64,000 nt of DNA from Beverwykella pulmonaria (Eukaryota; Ascomycota; Dothideomycetes; Pleosporales; Melanommataceae), in NCBI GenBank assembly GCA_001599595.1, contig BCHH01000009.1, forward strand, positions 2,048,503-2,112,502, given 5' to 3'. The translations under genes and the position numbers were made by a program. The notes beneath the pieces were generated by a model. It was not told where the DNA came from. It worked only from the letters and a program-made list of their open reading frames with translations, and made no database searches. Below are positions 55,868 to 64,000 of the stretch, piece after piece (positions within the stretch are counted from its first letter, which is position 1; the number at the start of each line of letters is the position of its first letter).

Positions 55868-56242
55868 ATGCGCTTTCTCAACCTCTTCACTCTCTCCATA
55901 GCGACTCCGGGTCTCGCCGCTCTTTTGCGCATACCTGGCTCAACTGTGCATCTGCAAAGTCGACAGATCGACTGCTCGAGCTATGGTACTTTCCAGACGT
56001 ATACCGGGCCTTGCGAGACGACTAGTAAGTTCATTCACTTCATCTCCTCTTGTAGGAAAACGCTAATAGAATGCGATAGACTGTGGTGCACGGGGCAGAA
56101 ACTGTGAAGCCGAGGGTTTCTCGGGCTGTATTGGGTTTCCGAGTAAGTCGGACAATAGGCTCTATGATTAGAAGAGAGAATACTAATCAAGTATGTAGAT
56201 GTGCAGTGTCCGCTGAAGGGATGTTCTTGTACGAACTTTTAG
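55868..56242 (+). CDS. Small cysteine-rich secreted protein, effector candidate
   Basis: Three exons, 55868-56024, 56080-56142 and 56199-56242, give 87 residues. Both introns are canonical: 55 nt GTAAGT...CGCTAAT...TAG, and 56 nt GTAAGT...TACTAATC...TAG. The signal peptide is MRFLNLFTLSIATPGLAA. The mature part has eight cysteines at 36, 49, 54, 61, 69, 77, 82 and 84, enough for four disulfides, with NCGARGRNCEAEGFSGC and CPLKGCSCTNF. Size, cysteine content and a position beside LTR and pogo elements fit secreted effectors or antifungal-type peptides. No homologue is recognised. Reading frames are kept exactly across both junctions, and both branch sites are good. Confidence 0.78.
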
Positions 56243-56671
56243 GGGTTCGCAGCCGTCATGGGCGTAGCGTGGAGTTCAGGCGTTGACGGGCTGGTTCCCT
56301 TCTGGGGCGTAGAAATGGAGGTACCCGACTATTAGGAAGGAGTTTGAGAATTTGATGGACCTTCTTTATTTGGAAAGGCGGGAACAGTGTGTAAAGACGG
56401 CTAGATCTGTATAGATGGTTGAGACGGTGTTTGTGATTTGCTATGCGATTGCCATGGGCGTATCTTTGGCGCTTGGGCAATGCTATCGAAGCTTCAATGA
56501 GAAAGGAGAATATAAAGCCCAGCCATCGTAAGTTCTCTGATATAAGCCGTCATTGAATTTAATCAACGTTCCATCACTCAACTACTACTTCTCTGCCACC
56601 AACTTTCAAAATATCTTCACGCATGGCATTTCTTTATAGTTCGTGCAAGCGTAGCCTTCATATAGACACAC
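56243..56671. other. 3' flank of the secreted protein gene
   Basis: No supported gene; short AT-rich sequence leading into the repeats. Confidence 0.35.
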
Positions 56672-56897
56672 TGTCATGATGTGACGAAGTAGATTCAGAG
56701 AGTGATGATCGTTGTATTGGTAAGCATGTTGATTCTACAGAGGAGCTACCGAAGAGATATCTATAGTCTTACCAAGCACGCTAGGAGCCTGCCAAGACAG
56801 TGAGAGCAAATATAGAAGCGAGTCACATAAACAAACATGGAAGTGAGTCACATGAGCAAATATAGAGACGAATCATCATGTGACCCACGAGCCGACA
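56672..56897 (-). mobile_element. Solo LTR family A, copy 3
   Basis: 226 bp, TGTCATGATGTGACGAAGTA to CACGAGCCGACA. Flanks CACAC and CAAAC may be a decayed 5 bp duplication. It carries three units of an internal sequence of about 27 bp (GAGCAAATATAGA...GAGTCACAT), against two in copy 2 and one in copy 1, so unit number varies among copies. Confidence 0.7.
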
Positions 56898-56973
56898 CAA
56901 ACAAAACCTACAGAAAATTAGCATCACCTCCAGTTCATTCCCTCAAAGAAACCGCGAAAGGTTTATTCAGATA

Positions 56974-58826
56974 ACGTATTCGATAAGCGAGCGCTCCAGA
57001 CAAGCGAGCGCTCCACCCTACCAACTTTCCACGACTCTAAACTAAGACAACTCAACAACGCAAGAAGATATAGACTATCTACAGCTTAGAAATTAATCTA
57101 TAGTGATTTCTTCATCTTTTTGACACGTACGAATGTTGTGACCTGATTCTTTGCAGCGGCTACAACGCGCCTGCTGCTGCGCGTTCCCACCTGCGCGTGC
57201 CCTGCCTTGACGCGTTTCAGCCTCAAGCTGTCCATCAACGTCCTTTTGAGCAATTATATCACTACCCTCTGCCTTTGTTAGGGTCCCTTGCTTCTAAATC
57301 CGCTTCTTTTTACGCGCTCTGCGCTTTGTTGCAGCTTCATTTGCCTTTTGGAGGTGAGCGACTTTATTGCGTAGTAATACAGCTAAATGCATTATTACTT
57401 CAGCACCCTTAGTAAGGCAATTAAGCGACTCTATAATTAACGTAGGTGAGCTATCCTAATGCCTTTAAATTCAACCCTAAATTAGGGCTGATTGAGCTCC
57501 TAGCTTAGCTGCGTTGCTTGGTGTTTTAGATTCCTATTGGGCGACCTCTATAGCAGGAGGAGATGGCGTCCAAAGCCTTACATCAAGCTTTAAGAGTACA
57601 GCCTCTAGGTTAAATAGTACTAGGCCTGTGCCTTGAAAGCTTGCGCGGATATTGTCCTCTGTAATTAACTTAAAAAAAGCTGCTTTAAAGGCTAGGAGGA
57701 ACTCTAGCTTGGTAATGTAGTAGATGTAGTTGCGCACTAGGCTCTCAATCTAGCGCCTATACGCCTTCTTATAAGGTCCAAAGCAGCCTACATTAAGCAG
57801 CTGTAGCAGGTGTGACGCGTGTGACGGCATACAGAGCGTAATAATATTGTTGTCCTTGCAGATATCTTTAAAGCCTTGTAATATGTGGCTCTTATGGCTG
57901 TTGAGAATAAGTAGGCGATATTTGCCTACTGTACAATGCTTTGTATGCTTGTTAAAGTGCTTTAGCCACTTAACACTAAGCTTATTAGTTGTCTAGCCAT
58001 TGTCGCTTACTAATATAGGCTAGTCTAGTAGTATATTGTCGTCCTTGTACCATGCTAAGAGGTGGTATATCCCTGCAAGAATAATAAATAGTGGAATCGC
58101 CTATCTGCATGCATTAATCCCATGGATTACTGTGGCCCATTTGCAATTGCCTAGTTGTACAGATTTTAGCTAATTGCGTCTCTTAGAGCCTGTAACAACT
58201 TTTCCTGTCAAGATAACACCCATCTAGTTGCTAGTTTTGTCAAAGTTGTATGTGTCTTCATCTAGGATGCTGTACTTTGCTTTTGTATTGCGTACAAGCT
58301 CAAACTACAGCACAATAACCTCTAGATCTTCGCATAGAGCTCTCTGGCGATCATACTTTCAATTAAATTGTGTTTTGAGCTCTGGCGTGCGCTTAACAAA
58401 GTTCTCTAGCCACTTAATTCCAACCTTGCCAGCAGCACGCTCAGCGAGTAGTTTGTTGGCTATATCTCGCACCTCGCTCAGTCTAGGCGCAAATCCTCTT
58501 GAATCTAGGTCAAGTATATATTGAATAAGAACTAGCTCTTCAGACTTAGTGAGCTTCTTTGAGTTGGGCTCACAATCGCGTCGCGCAGTTGTTCCAGCGC
58601 GTCGTCGTCTAAGTGTCCTTCGGTCGACGTTGTATATTGCTGCAGCACGTCGTTCGCTCTGTAATTGATTGTTATTGATAGCTGATATAGCCAAGGATAT
58701 CCTGCCTTCGTTTTGGACTGATTGCGCGTTGCGTTGTTGAGCCATTGTGGTTGAAAGTTGACGCGTCGCGGAAAGTTGGAGGGGTGGAGCGCTCGCTTGT
58801 CTGGAGCGCTCGCTTATCGAATACGT
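56974..58826 (-). mobile_element. Complete pogo/Fot1-type DNA transposon
   Basis: 1853 bp with 62 bp terminal inverted repeats (56974-57035 and 58765-58826, three mismatches) and TA on each side, the expected target duplication. Each terminal repeat contains two direct copies of AAGCGAGCGCTCCA separated by GAC. One transposase frame on the minus strand fills the interior. Size, TA target and protein motifs agree with the Fot1 branch of Tc1/mariner/pogo. Confidence 0.92.
57093..58745 (-). pseudogene. pogo transposase inactivated by in-frame stops
   Basis: From MAQQRNAQSVQNEGR (58745) to a final TAA (57093) the frame is kept for 551 codons, with no indel. More than ten stops interrupt it. The parts are a Psq/HTH region (RRAAAIYNVDRRTLRRRR), a CENP-B-type HTH (KSEELVLIQYILDLDSRGF) and the DDE core with TYNFDKT and LILNSHKSH (expected Asp now Asn). 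Then come HASHLLQLLNVGCFGPYKKA and a C-terminal zinc knuckle, CSRCKESGHNIRTC. Stops such as TAG within AACTAGATG, together with Asp-to-Asn, fit C-to-T and G-to-A changes by RIP. Confidence 0.9.
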
Positions 58827-59001
58827 TACCCAGCACATTTATAGCATAACAATCAAGAATTCTGTTCAGCATTTACTCTTTTGCGTGAACGAGTGGGCTA
58901 TATTAGACTTCTTGATTTGTCTTTAGAAACATCTTCTCTCTGCTCCAGGTCCTTCCACTGCCTTCCTTTGAACCATTGTCACTCTCATGTATAGATACGT
59001 C

Positions 59002-59480
59002 TCAGGCAGCCGCCGCATCACCAGCACTCAATACCGCAAAAGTATCAGGATCGTCTCCAAAAAAATTTGCCACATCTTCGAACGGCAATCCTGTTGTCTC
59101 CCGCAGCACGAAATAGAGAACAAGACCTCGAATTGCGAATACCAGCTAATATCCAGTCATAACACTGAAAGAACATGGAGTACTTACGAGGAAGAAGTTT
59201 ACGTAGGGCGAAACCTACAAATACACCTGACCACTCAATGCTAGCACCATGTTTGTGACTGCTAACCCTTTGATCCTAATATTATTTAGGAACACCTCGG
59301 TATAATATACGTTCCTATCCACGCCAGCTCTAAAATTATAAAACGGATTGAGTGGATACAACGCCACAACCCCCAGCCTACCTAATGCACTCCTTTCTAC
59401 ATGCGGTGTGAAGTTCGCAACGACGACTTCTTCAATAATTAACGAGGGCACAACAACAGCTGATACCTGGAGCAATTCTG
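59002..59480 (-). pseudogene. C-terminal remnant of an MFS sugar transporter
   Basis: On the minus strand, VYYTEVFLNNIRIKGLAVTN and MVLALSGQVYL match the last membrane part of fungal sugar porters. A TAG follows, then VSPYVNFFL. A 42 nt GTAAGT...TTAG intron comes next, and VFAIRGLVLYFVLRETTGLP with FEDVANFFGDD ends at the TGA at 59002. The rest of the transporter is missing upstream. It is a truncated gene with an added nonsense codon. Confidence 0.7.
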
Positions 59481-59892
59481 TCTTAATACTGATGCCTGGG
59501 AGGCAACACGCTTTCTAGGGACTGCGATTAGCTCTGGTAGTTTATGGTTGTACGTGTCCCACGGTTAATTACTCTTTTCATTGTTAGGATTCATTTGCTT
59601 CGCCGGTTTCTCCCAATTCGGCTTAGTGCCGTAAGCTACATCGGGAGAAACAGCATACCTCACTTTAACTCAAGAAGTGTATAAGACAGAGCAATTTCTG
59701 CTTTTGGTGCTCAAACTAAGCCTTCATGTTCAAGTTCCATATCTGTTCAACCTCGTTCATATTTTAACGAAGCCCACAGCCCCCAGTTCATGAAGTAGTT
59801 TGTAGATTTATTCCTTGTCTCTATAGTCTGCTGTTGTTCTTATCACATTCCACGACACATTCGTAACTTAATCCATACATCTATCAAACGAC
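59481..59892. other. Intergenic region and promoter of the monooxygenase
   Basis: No supported gene. A poor pyrimidine-rich leader lies just before the ATG at 59893. Confidence 0.35.
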
Positions 59893-61203
59893 ATGGCTCC
59901 CTTGAAAGTCCTCATCGTTGGTGGCGGTATTGCAGGACCAACCCTCGCCTATTGGCTATCGCGTATCGGCGCCAGCATCACCCTCATCGAGCGCTCACCA
60001 AGTATGCGAGCCTCTGGTCAGCAGGTAGATCTCCGCGCCCAGGGCGTACCTATGATGAAGAAAATGGGTATCGAGGCCGCCGTGCGAGCCGCAGCTGTTC
60101 CCGAAACGGGCATGCAGCTCGTTGACACTAACGGCCGTACCAAGGCATTCTTCCCAGCCGGTGATGGGGGTACTGGGAATCAGAGCTTCACATCCGAATA
60201 CGAAATTATGCGTGGAGATCTTGTTCGAATCCTATATGGGCTCACTGAAAATCATCAAAATGTTAAACATCTCTTCAACACTACGATCGACAGCTTCACG
60301 CAGGACAGCGAGAGCGATCCCCACGGGAAGGTACATGTTTCATTTCAAGATGGTCACAAGGAAGATTATGATCTTGTCGTTGGTGCTGATGGAACCGGAT
60401 CCAAAACACGCGGGATCATGCTTGGTCCAGGCGCCCCAAATCCACGACACTCACTTGGAGGAGGTTATATCGGGTTCTTCAGTATTCCATCAAAACCAGG
60501 AGACTCAGATAGGGGGACTTTCTGCCATTTGCCTGGCCCTCGAGTATCCCGCCAAATTGGAACGAGAAAAGACCGCCCAGACCTTACGCGGATATACATG
60601 GTCACGCGTGGGAAGGATGCTGCCCTTGACGATGCATACAAGTCCGGGAATCTGACGGAGTTGAAGAAGGCTTGGGCTGATTTGTATCAAGACGGTGGAT
60701 GGGAATGTGAGAGGTTTATGGATGCGCTACGGCACGCCCCTGAGGCGGATGACCTTTACTGTACGCCTTTTGAGGAGGTCCGGCTTCCTAAGGGATCATG
60801 GTCAAAGGGTCGCGTTGTTTTGGTCGGTGACTCGGCGCATAGCGAGACAGCAAATGGTTTTGGGACGACGTGGGGTTTGATTGGGTCGTATGTTCTGGCA
60901 GGCGAGATTGCGAACCGGTACATGAAAAACGGGTTGTCGCCGACTGCAGCTGTGGTACAGGGGGCGAAAAGCTACGAGGAGAAGTTTCGCCCCATTTCTA
61001 CTGCGAACCAAGGTGGGAACGAGTGGTTCAACGAGTTGTTCGAGTCTATACTCGCCCCTAGGTCAAGTTTCGGGATCGGGCTCCTACATACGTTTGCAGC
61101 GTTAGGGGCATACTGGCGACTTGACCAGAAAATCGGGTTTGACGGTAAGACATCGAAGTGGCAGCTCCCAGATTATCCTGACTTGGAAAGAGAGCAGAGT
61201 TAG
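59893..61203 (+). CDS. FAD-dependent monooxygenase (PHBH/TetX-like)
   Basis: An intronless protein of 436 residues. VLIVGGGIAGPTLAYWLSR at 7-25 is the dinucleotide-binding motif with Gly10-x-Gly12-x2-Gly15. YDLVVGADGTGSKTR (about 158-172) is the DG motif, and RVVLVGDSAHSETANGFGTT (about 305-325) is the GD motif that contacts the FAD ribityl chain. The enzyme would use FAD, NAD(P)H and oxygen to hydroxylate or epoxidise a small, often aromatic or polyketide, substrate. No other biosynthetic gene is adjacent, so a secondary-metabolite role is unsupported. The gene is intact although repeats flank it. The start has CAA CG at the preceding bases and is the only reasonable ATG. Confidence 0.9.
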   Translation: MAPLKVLIVGGGIAGPTLAYWLSRIGASITLIERSPSMRASGQQVDLRAQGVPMMKKMGIEAAVRAAAVPETGMQLVDTNGRTKAFFPAGDGGTGNQSFTSEYEIMRGDLVRILYGLTENHQNVKHLFNTTIDSFTQDSESDPHGKVHVSFQDGHKEDYDLVVGADGTGSKTRGIMLGPGAPNPRHSLGGGYIGFFSIPSKPGDSDRGTFCHLPGPRVSRQIGTRKDRPDLTRIYMVTRGKDAALDDAYKSGNLTELKKAWADLYQDGGWECERFMDALRHAPEADDLYCTPFEEVRLPKGSWSKGRVVLVGDSAHSETANGFGTTWGLIGSYVLAGEIANRYMKNGLSPTAAVVQGAKSYEEKFRPISTANQGGNEWFNELFESILAPRSSFGIGLLHTFAALGAYWRLDQKIGFDGKTSKWQLPDYPDLEREQS

Positions 61204-61535
61204 GTCAGAAGAAAGGTTTCAGAAAGAGTGTTGGGATTGACTATATGCCCCCCGTAATTCTAGATCATGATTGAGAGTTGAGGGCAAACGATATGGAAGA
61301 GAGAAAGTAGGAATCACCACTAGTAAGGGTCATGATTTATTTCCTAGCTATAAGATTGTATATTAATGTAAAGAAGCTCTAATGTCAGTATTCCAAAAGT
61401 TGAGCATATGAGAAAGCGATAATAACCCTAGTATAAACTTAAAAGAGCGATCATATGAAATGTCGGCAAGTTGTATTCCTCGACAGCTAAGCTGCTACAG
61501 AACAATCTCTTCCAGGGCCCACAGAACAGTTTCGT
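61204..61535. other. AT-rich 3' flank
   Basis: No supported gene. Confidence 0.35.
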
Positions 61536-61622
61536 TGTAAGCAGGACATACCATTACGTGGATATGCCACTGACTAATCAGTCCATCATATATATCAGCT
61601 GTACATATCACACACACACACC
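61536..61622 (-). mobile_element. MITE copy 4, truncated
   Basis: Begins TGTAAGCAGGACATACC and matches the right half of copy 3 in reverse, through CCACTGACTAATCAGTCCAT and CAGCTGTACATAT. It ends in a short (CA)n run at the site of the microsatellite. The other half is missing, and pogo-related sequence follows immediately. Confidence 0.7.
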
Positions 61623-62010
61623 ACCAACTTGCTGCAACGCGTCACCTATTTACCACTATGACTTAACCAATGACTACTCGATTGACCTGCAATGAAGCAG
61701 ATATTCTCCTTTCTATCTCAGCTCTTGATCATGAGCAAATTCCAATTGTAAATCACGCTGCAACAACGTTCAACGTCCCCCAATCAACCGTACACGACCG
61801 ACATGCTAGAAAGTCTGCGCAACGCTATTGCCAGCCCAACTCAAAAAGTCTCACCAAACTGGAAGAGGAGGTGATTGTTGGGCATATACCAGGCCTAGAT
61901 TCACAACGGTTTGCGCCCACTCTTGACGCTGTGCAAGAGATGGCTAACAAACTACTCACTACGCACGCAAAATTGCTGGTCGGGGCTTGCTGTACGGTGT
62001 TCCCACTTTG
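61623..62010 (+). pseudogene. 5' fragment of a second pogo-type transposase
   Basis: The leader CCAACTTGCTGCAACGCGTC matches the corresponding stretch of the complete pogo element. ATGACTTAACC at about 61661 then gives Met, Thr, stop where the other has MAQQ, a likely CAA-to-TAA change. The frame continues as NEADILLSISALDHEQIP, TFNVPQSTVHDRHARK and KLEEEVIVGHIPGLDSQRF, equivalent to the HTH domains. The DDE core is absent. A related but distinct family member, truncated. Confidence 0.75.
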
Positions 62011-62487
62011 GTTGGTTATGGAGGCCTCCGGGCGGGCGGTCGCACAGTCGGGGTGAGCGAAGAAGAAATTCACTAAAAGTAGATGGGCCAACCGCATTTT
62101 CCGAGTAGAGACCCCGTCCTAAATCCACTTCAGTCTTCAGCCACTCACATTGACGCCTAAAAGTTCACCAGCGGTTGATAGTATTCAATACGTATAATCC
62201 GTCGGTCTCTGGTGTCGTGCCACTATGGATTTTAAGAAACGCCCTCGATACATTTCTCGCTCCTTTCGCAGCTAAGGTAAGGAGCTGCGAAAAAGATGTT
62301 TTCTTCTGTTAACTTCATATAGTAATATGAAGCAAGATGTTGCCCTTGTTAGACTCGAGTTCCCGGTCAAGATTGACGACACTGGCAACTATCTCGCTCA
62401 ACTCGCGCCATTAGTATCCAGATGTGTATAGAAAGAGTTGACTAAGTTCGATATGAGCAAGAACGGTCAAATTTTCCATGTGCGATT
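62011..62487. other. Repeat-flanking DNA
   Basis: No supported gene. Confidence 0.3.
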
Positions 62488-62780
62488 TTATGTCTTCCCA
62501 GCCCGGTCTAGCTCCAGATGAAGTGGATTCTCCTCTTGTGTAACCGTGTCGTAAACTTCGCTCATAGTGCCGTGGATGTATTTTGTTTCTTCGCGCTGTA
62601 TAAGCCATTTAACTTATTTGTCGCGAAGCGACAAGCTGCGGGTAGCGTGAATGGACTTACGGGATATGCTCTGTAGTCACTAATCCAGAATGCTGGAGGT
62701 CGTACTCTGGGTAAGGATATGAGACAGGATGGGAGAATCGCCGCAGATATAAGTACGAGCGGAGCGAAGAAGAGGATCAT
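62488..62780 (-). CDS. Possible small membrane or secreted protein
   Basis: Exons 62780-62661 and 62595-62488, separated by a 65 nt GTAAGT...TACAG intron, encode 75 residues. It begins MILFFAPLVLISAAILPSCL, a signal-anchor-like stretch, and continues DYRAYPREETKYIHGTMSE to LHLELDRAGKT. The splice is canonical and the frame continues. Slightly upstream, MAVPTAIGAKL in a frame one base off suggests the true start may be lost to an indel. Family unknown. Confidence 0.35.
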
Positions 62781-64000
62781 TATAGCCACAGCTTAGCCCC
62801 AATAGCCGTCGGCACAGCCATTATATGTTTTAACTGCCACTGCTTCGCTTACAAACTACTGGTAGTCTTCAAACTGCAGTATTACTACAACGCCATCTCG
62901 TCACTAAATCGTCCTGTTTCCGAGCTTCCAATCTGGCTATAGTACGGCACAGTGATCGCCTACATTAGCGCGAAATAATCAAGTACAACCCCAGAGAAGA
63001 AGTCGCGACAGAGTTTGAGTTCTAGCAATAGGTTCTAGTTTAGTAGGAACCAGTTCTGCATCTACGCAAGCGTCACAAGTCGCGAAGTCTGCGTGGAATA
63101 TTGACAGAACAGGTGGCACTAAACCAGTCAGTGTCTGCACTAGGTATTAGCGATCGAACAAGCTCTACAATGCGGCCGTCCGCAGTCTAGCAGCAGCTAG
63201 GTAGGCTCTTCTTTGAATGAAAGTACATCATCACGCTCTGCAATGTGACCATTCATGGTCCAGCAACAGCAGGGCTCAAAACCGCCAGGGGACAGCGTAG
63301 ACAACTACAAGGACGTTCCAAGTTCACCAAATCTTTCAAGGCTGCCTAGCGAGAAGAAAAAACGAAACATTTCAGCACTAAGGTCCAACCTAATTAGTTG
63401 GTGTACAGATAGTGTACAGCTAGTAACGTCGGTGGCTAGTACAATCCGCCCATTGAGACGAGATGGCTGGGCTGAGCAGCCTCGCACAGTTATGGAGGGG
63501 TCTAGAACGCATGGCCAAGGCTAGCATGTGATGTATTTGCCGTCTCCGGCGCTTTTAGTGTTGGCGTAGTCGCTTAGTTGTCTAAAGTTAGTAGAACAAA
63601 TATGGATAGCTCATCGGTTTACCAGTCAATTAGGAAACAAGAATTTGTTATAGCAAATGATGTAGAGATGTGGTATAGGTAGAGAATTTCTGGCCCCTAT
63701 CCAGAGCCCGTGCAGTTTTTGATGCCAAGGTAAATCAGCCCCCATTTTCGGCCCCACTTCGTTTGTCACATCTTCTTTTCTTTTTGTTCTAGCCTTCTTG
63801 GTAGCTAAAACAGCACGCACGATTTGCGTTGCACAGCAGTAAAGTAGACTTGATTGCAAAGATCGGAGCCGCATGATGAGGCCATGAAATTATAAATAAG
63901 CCTAATTTTAAGGCTTGAAGATCACGCGGGACAAATACTATTTGAAAGTGCTCAATGCCAGCATACTTGTAGGGACCAAGCGACAACCCTCAGCAAGAAA
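62781..64000. other. Gene-poor window end
   Basis: A plus-strand frame at 63255-63524 (QQQQGSKPPGDSVDNYKD onward) has protein-like composition but no domain or splice support. Nothing else could be supported. Confidence 0.3.

Noticed and set aside
59893..61203. Secondary-metabolite gene cluster around the monooxygenase
   Set aside because: No polyketide synthase, NRPS, terpene cyclase or other tailoring gene is found nearby.

Overview
The window looks like a chromosomal segment of a filamentous ascomycete (Pezizomycotina, most likely a Dothideomycete or close relative). The signs are short 48-84 nt introns with GT-AG ends, a CBM1-GH5 endoglucanase, Pth11-like and HOL1-type membrane proteins, C2H2 regulators, a cysteine-rich small secreted protein, and repeats carrying C-to-T/G-to-A nonsense changes typical of repeat-induced point mutation (RIP). 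No tRNA, rRNA or CRISPR was seen. All spliced models were read by eye from splice consensus and frame continuity.

Layout. 1-20 kb is a gene-rich, GC-balanced block: the 5' end of a Cdc4/Mlc1 myosin light chain (-), a fasciclin-domain GPI protein (+), a transglutaminase-like hypothetical (-), the RecQ4-type helicase Hrq1 (+), a C2H2 zinc-finger protein (-), a two-zinc-module protein with SUMO-type motifs (+) and a small secreted protein (+). Two decayed genes lie between them: a deaminase remnant and an unidentified broken ORF. 20-33 kb is sparser: a two-exon small ORF, a HOL1-type MFS transporter (-), a wrecked FHS/fucose-permease gene, a GPI-anchored secreted protein and a CBM1-GH5 endoglucanase (-).

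33-48.7 kb is an AT-rich repeat island. It holds a MITE family with TGTAAGCAGGA inverted ends (one copy carries a 64-unit GT microsatellite), a roughly 450 bp SINE-like family, two LTR families, several tandem arrays, one intact F-box/ankyrin gene and a long Ser/Thr repeat protein whose core is an assembly gap. 48.7-56.3 kb is a second gene block: a Pth11-like 7TM receptor, a nonsense-mutated small gene, a 3-hydroxyisobutyrate dehydrogenase-like enzyme with a GC-AG intron, mitochondrial N-acetylglutamate synthase, and an 87-aa eight-cysteine secreted protein found only after splicing. 56.6-64 kb is again repeat-rich: a solo LTR, a complete pogo/Fot1 transposon killed by point nonsense mutations, a sugar-transporter tail, an intact FAD monooxygenase, and a MITE joined to a second pogo fragment.

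The genes do not form an evident cluster or pathway. The pattern is alternating gene islands and RIP-decayed repeat islands. Fast-evolving or secreted genes (Ser/Thr repeat protein, small secreted protein, F-box/ankyrin) sit in or beside the repeats.
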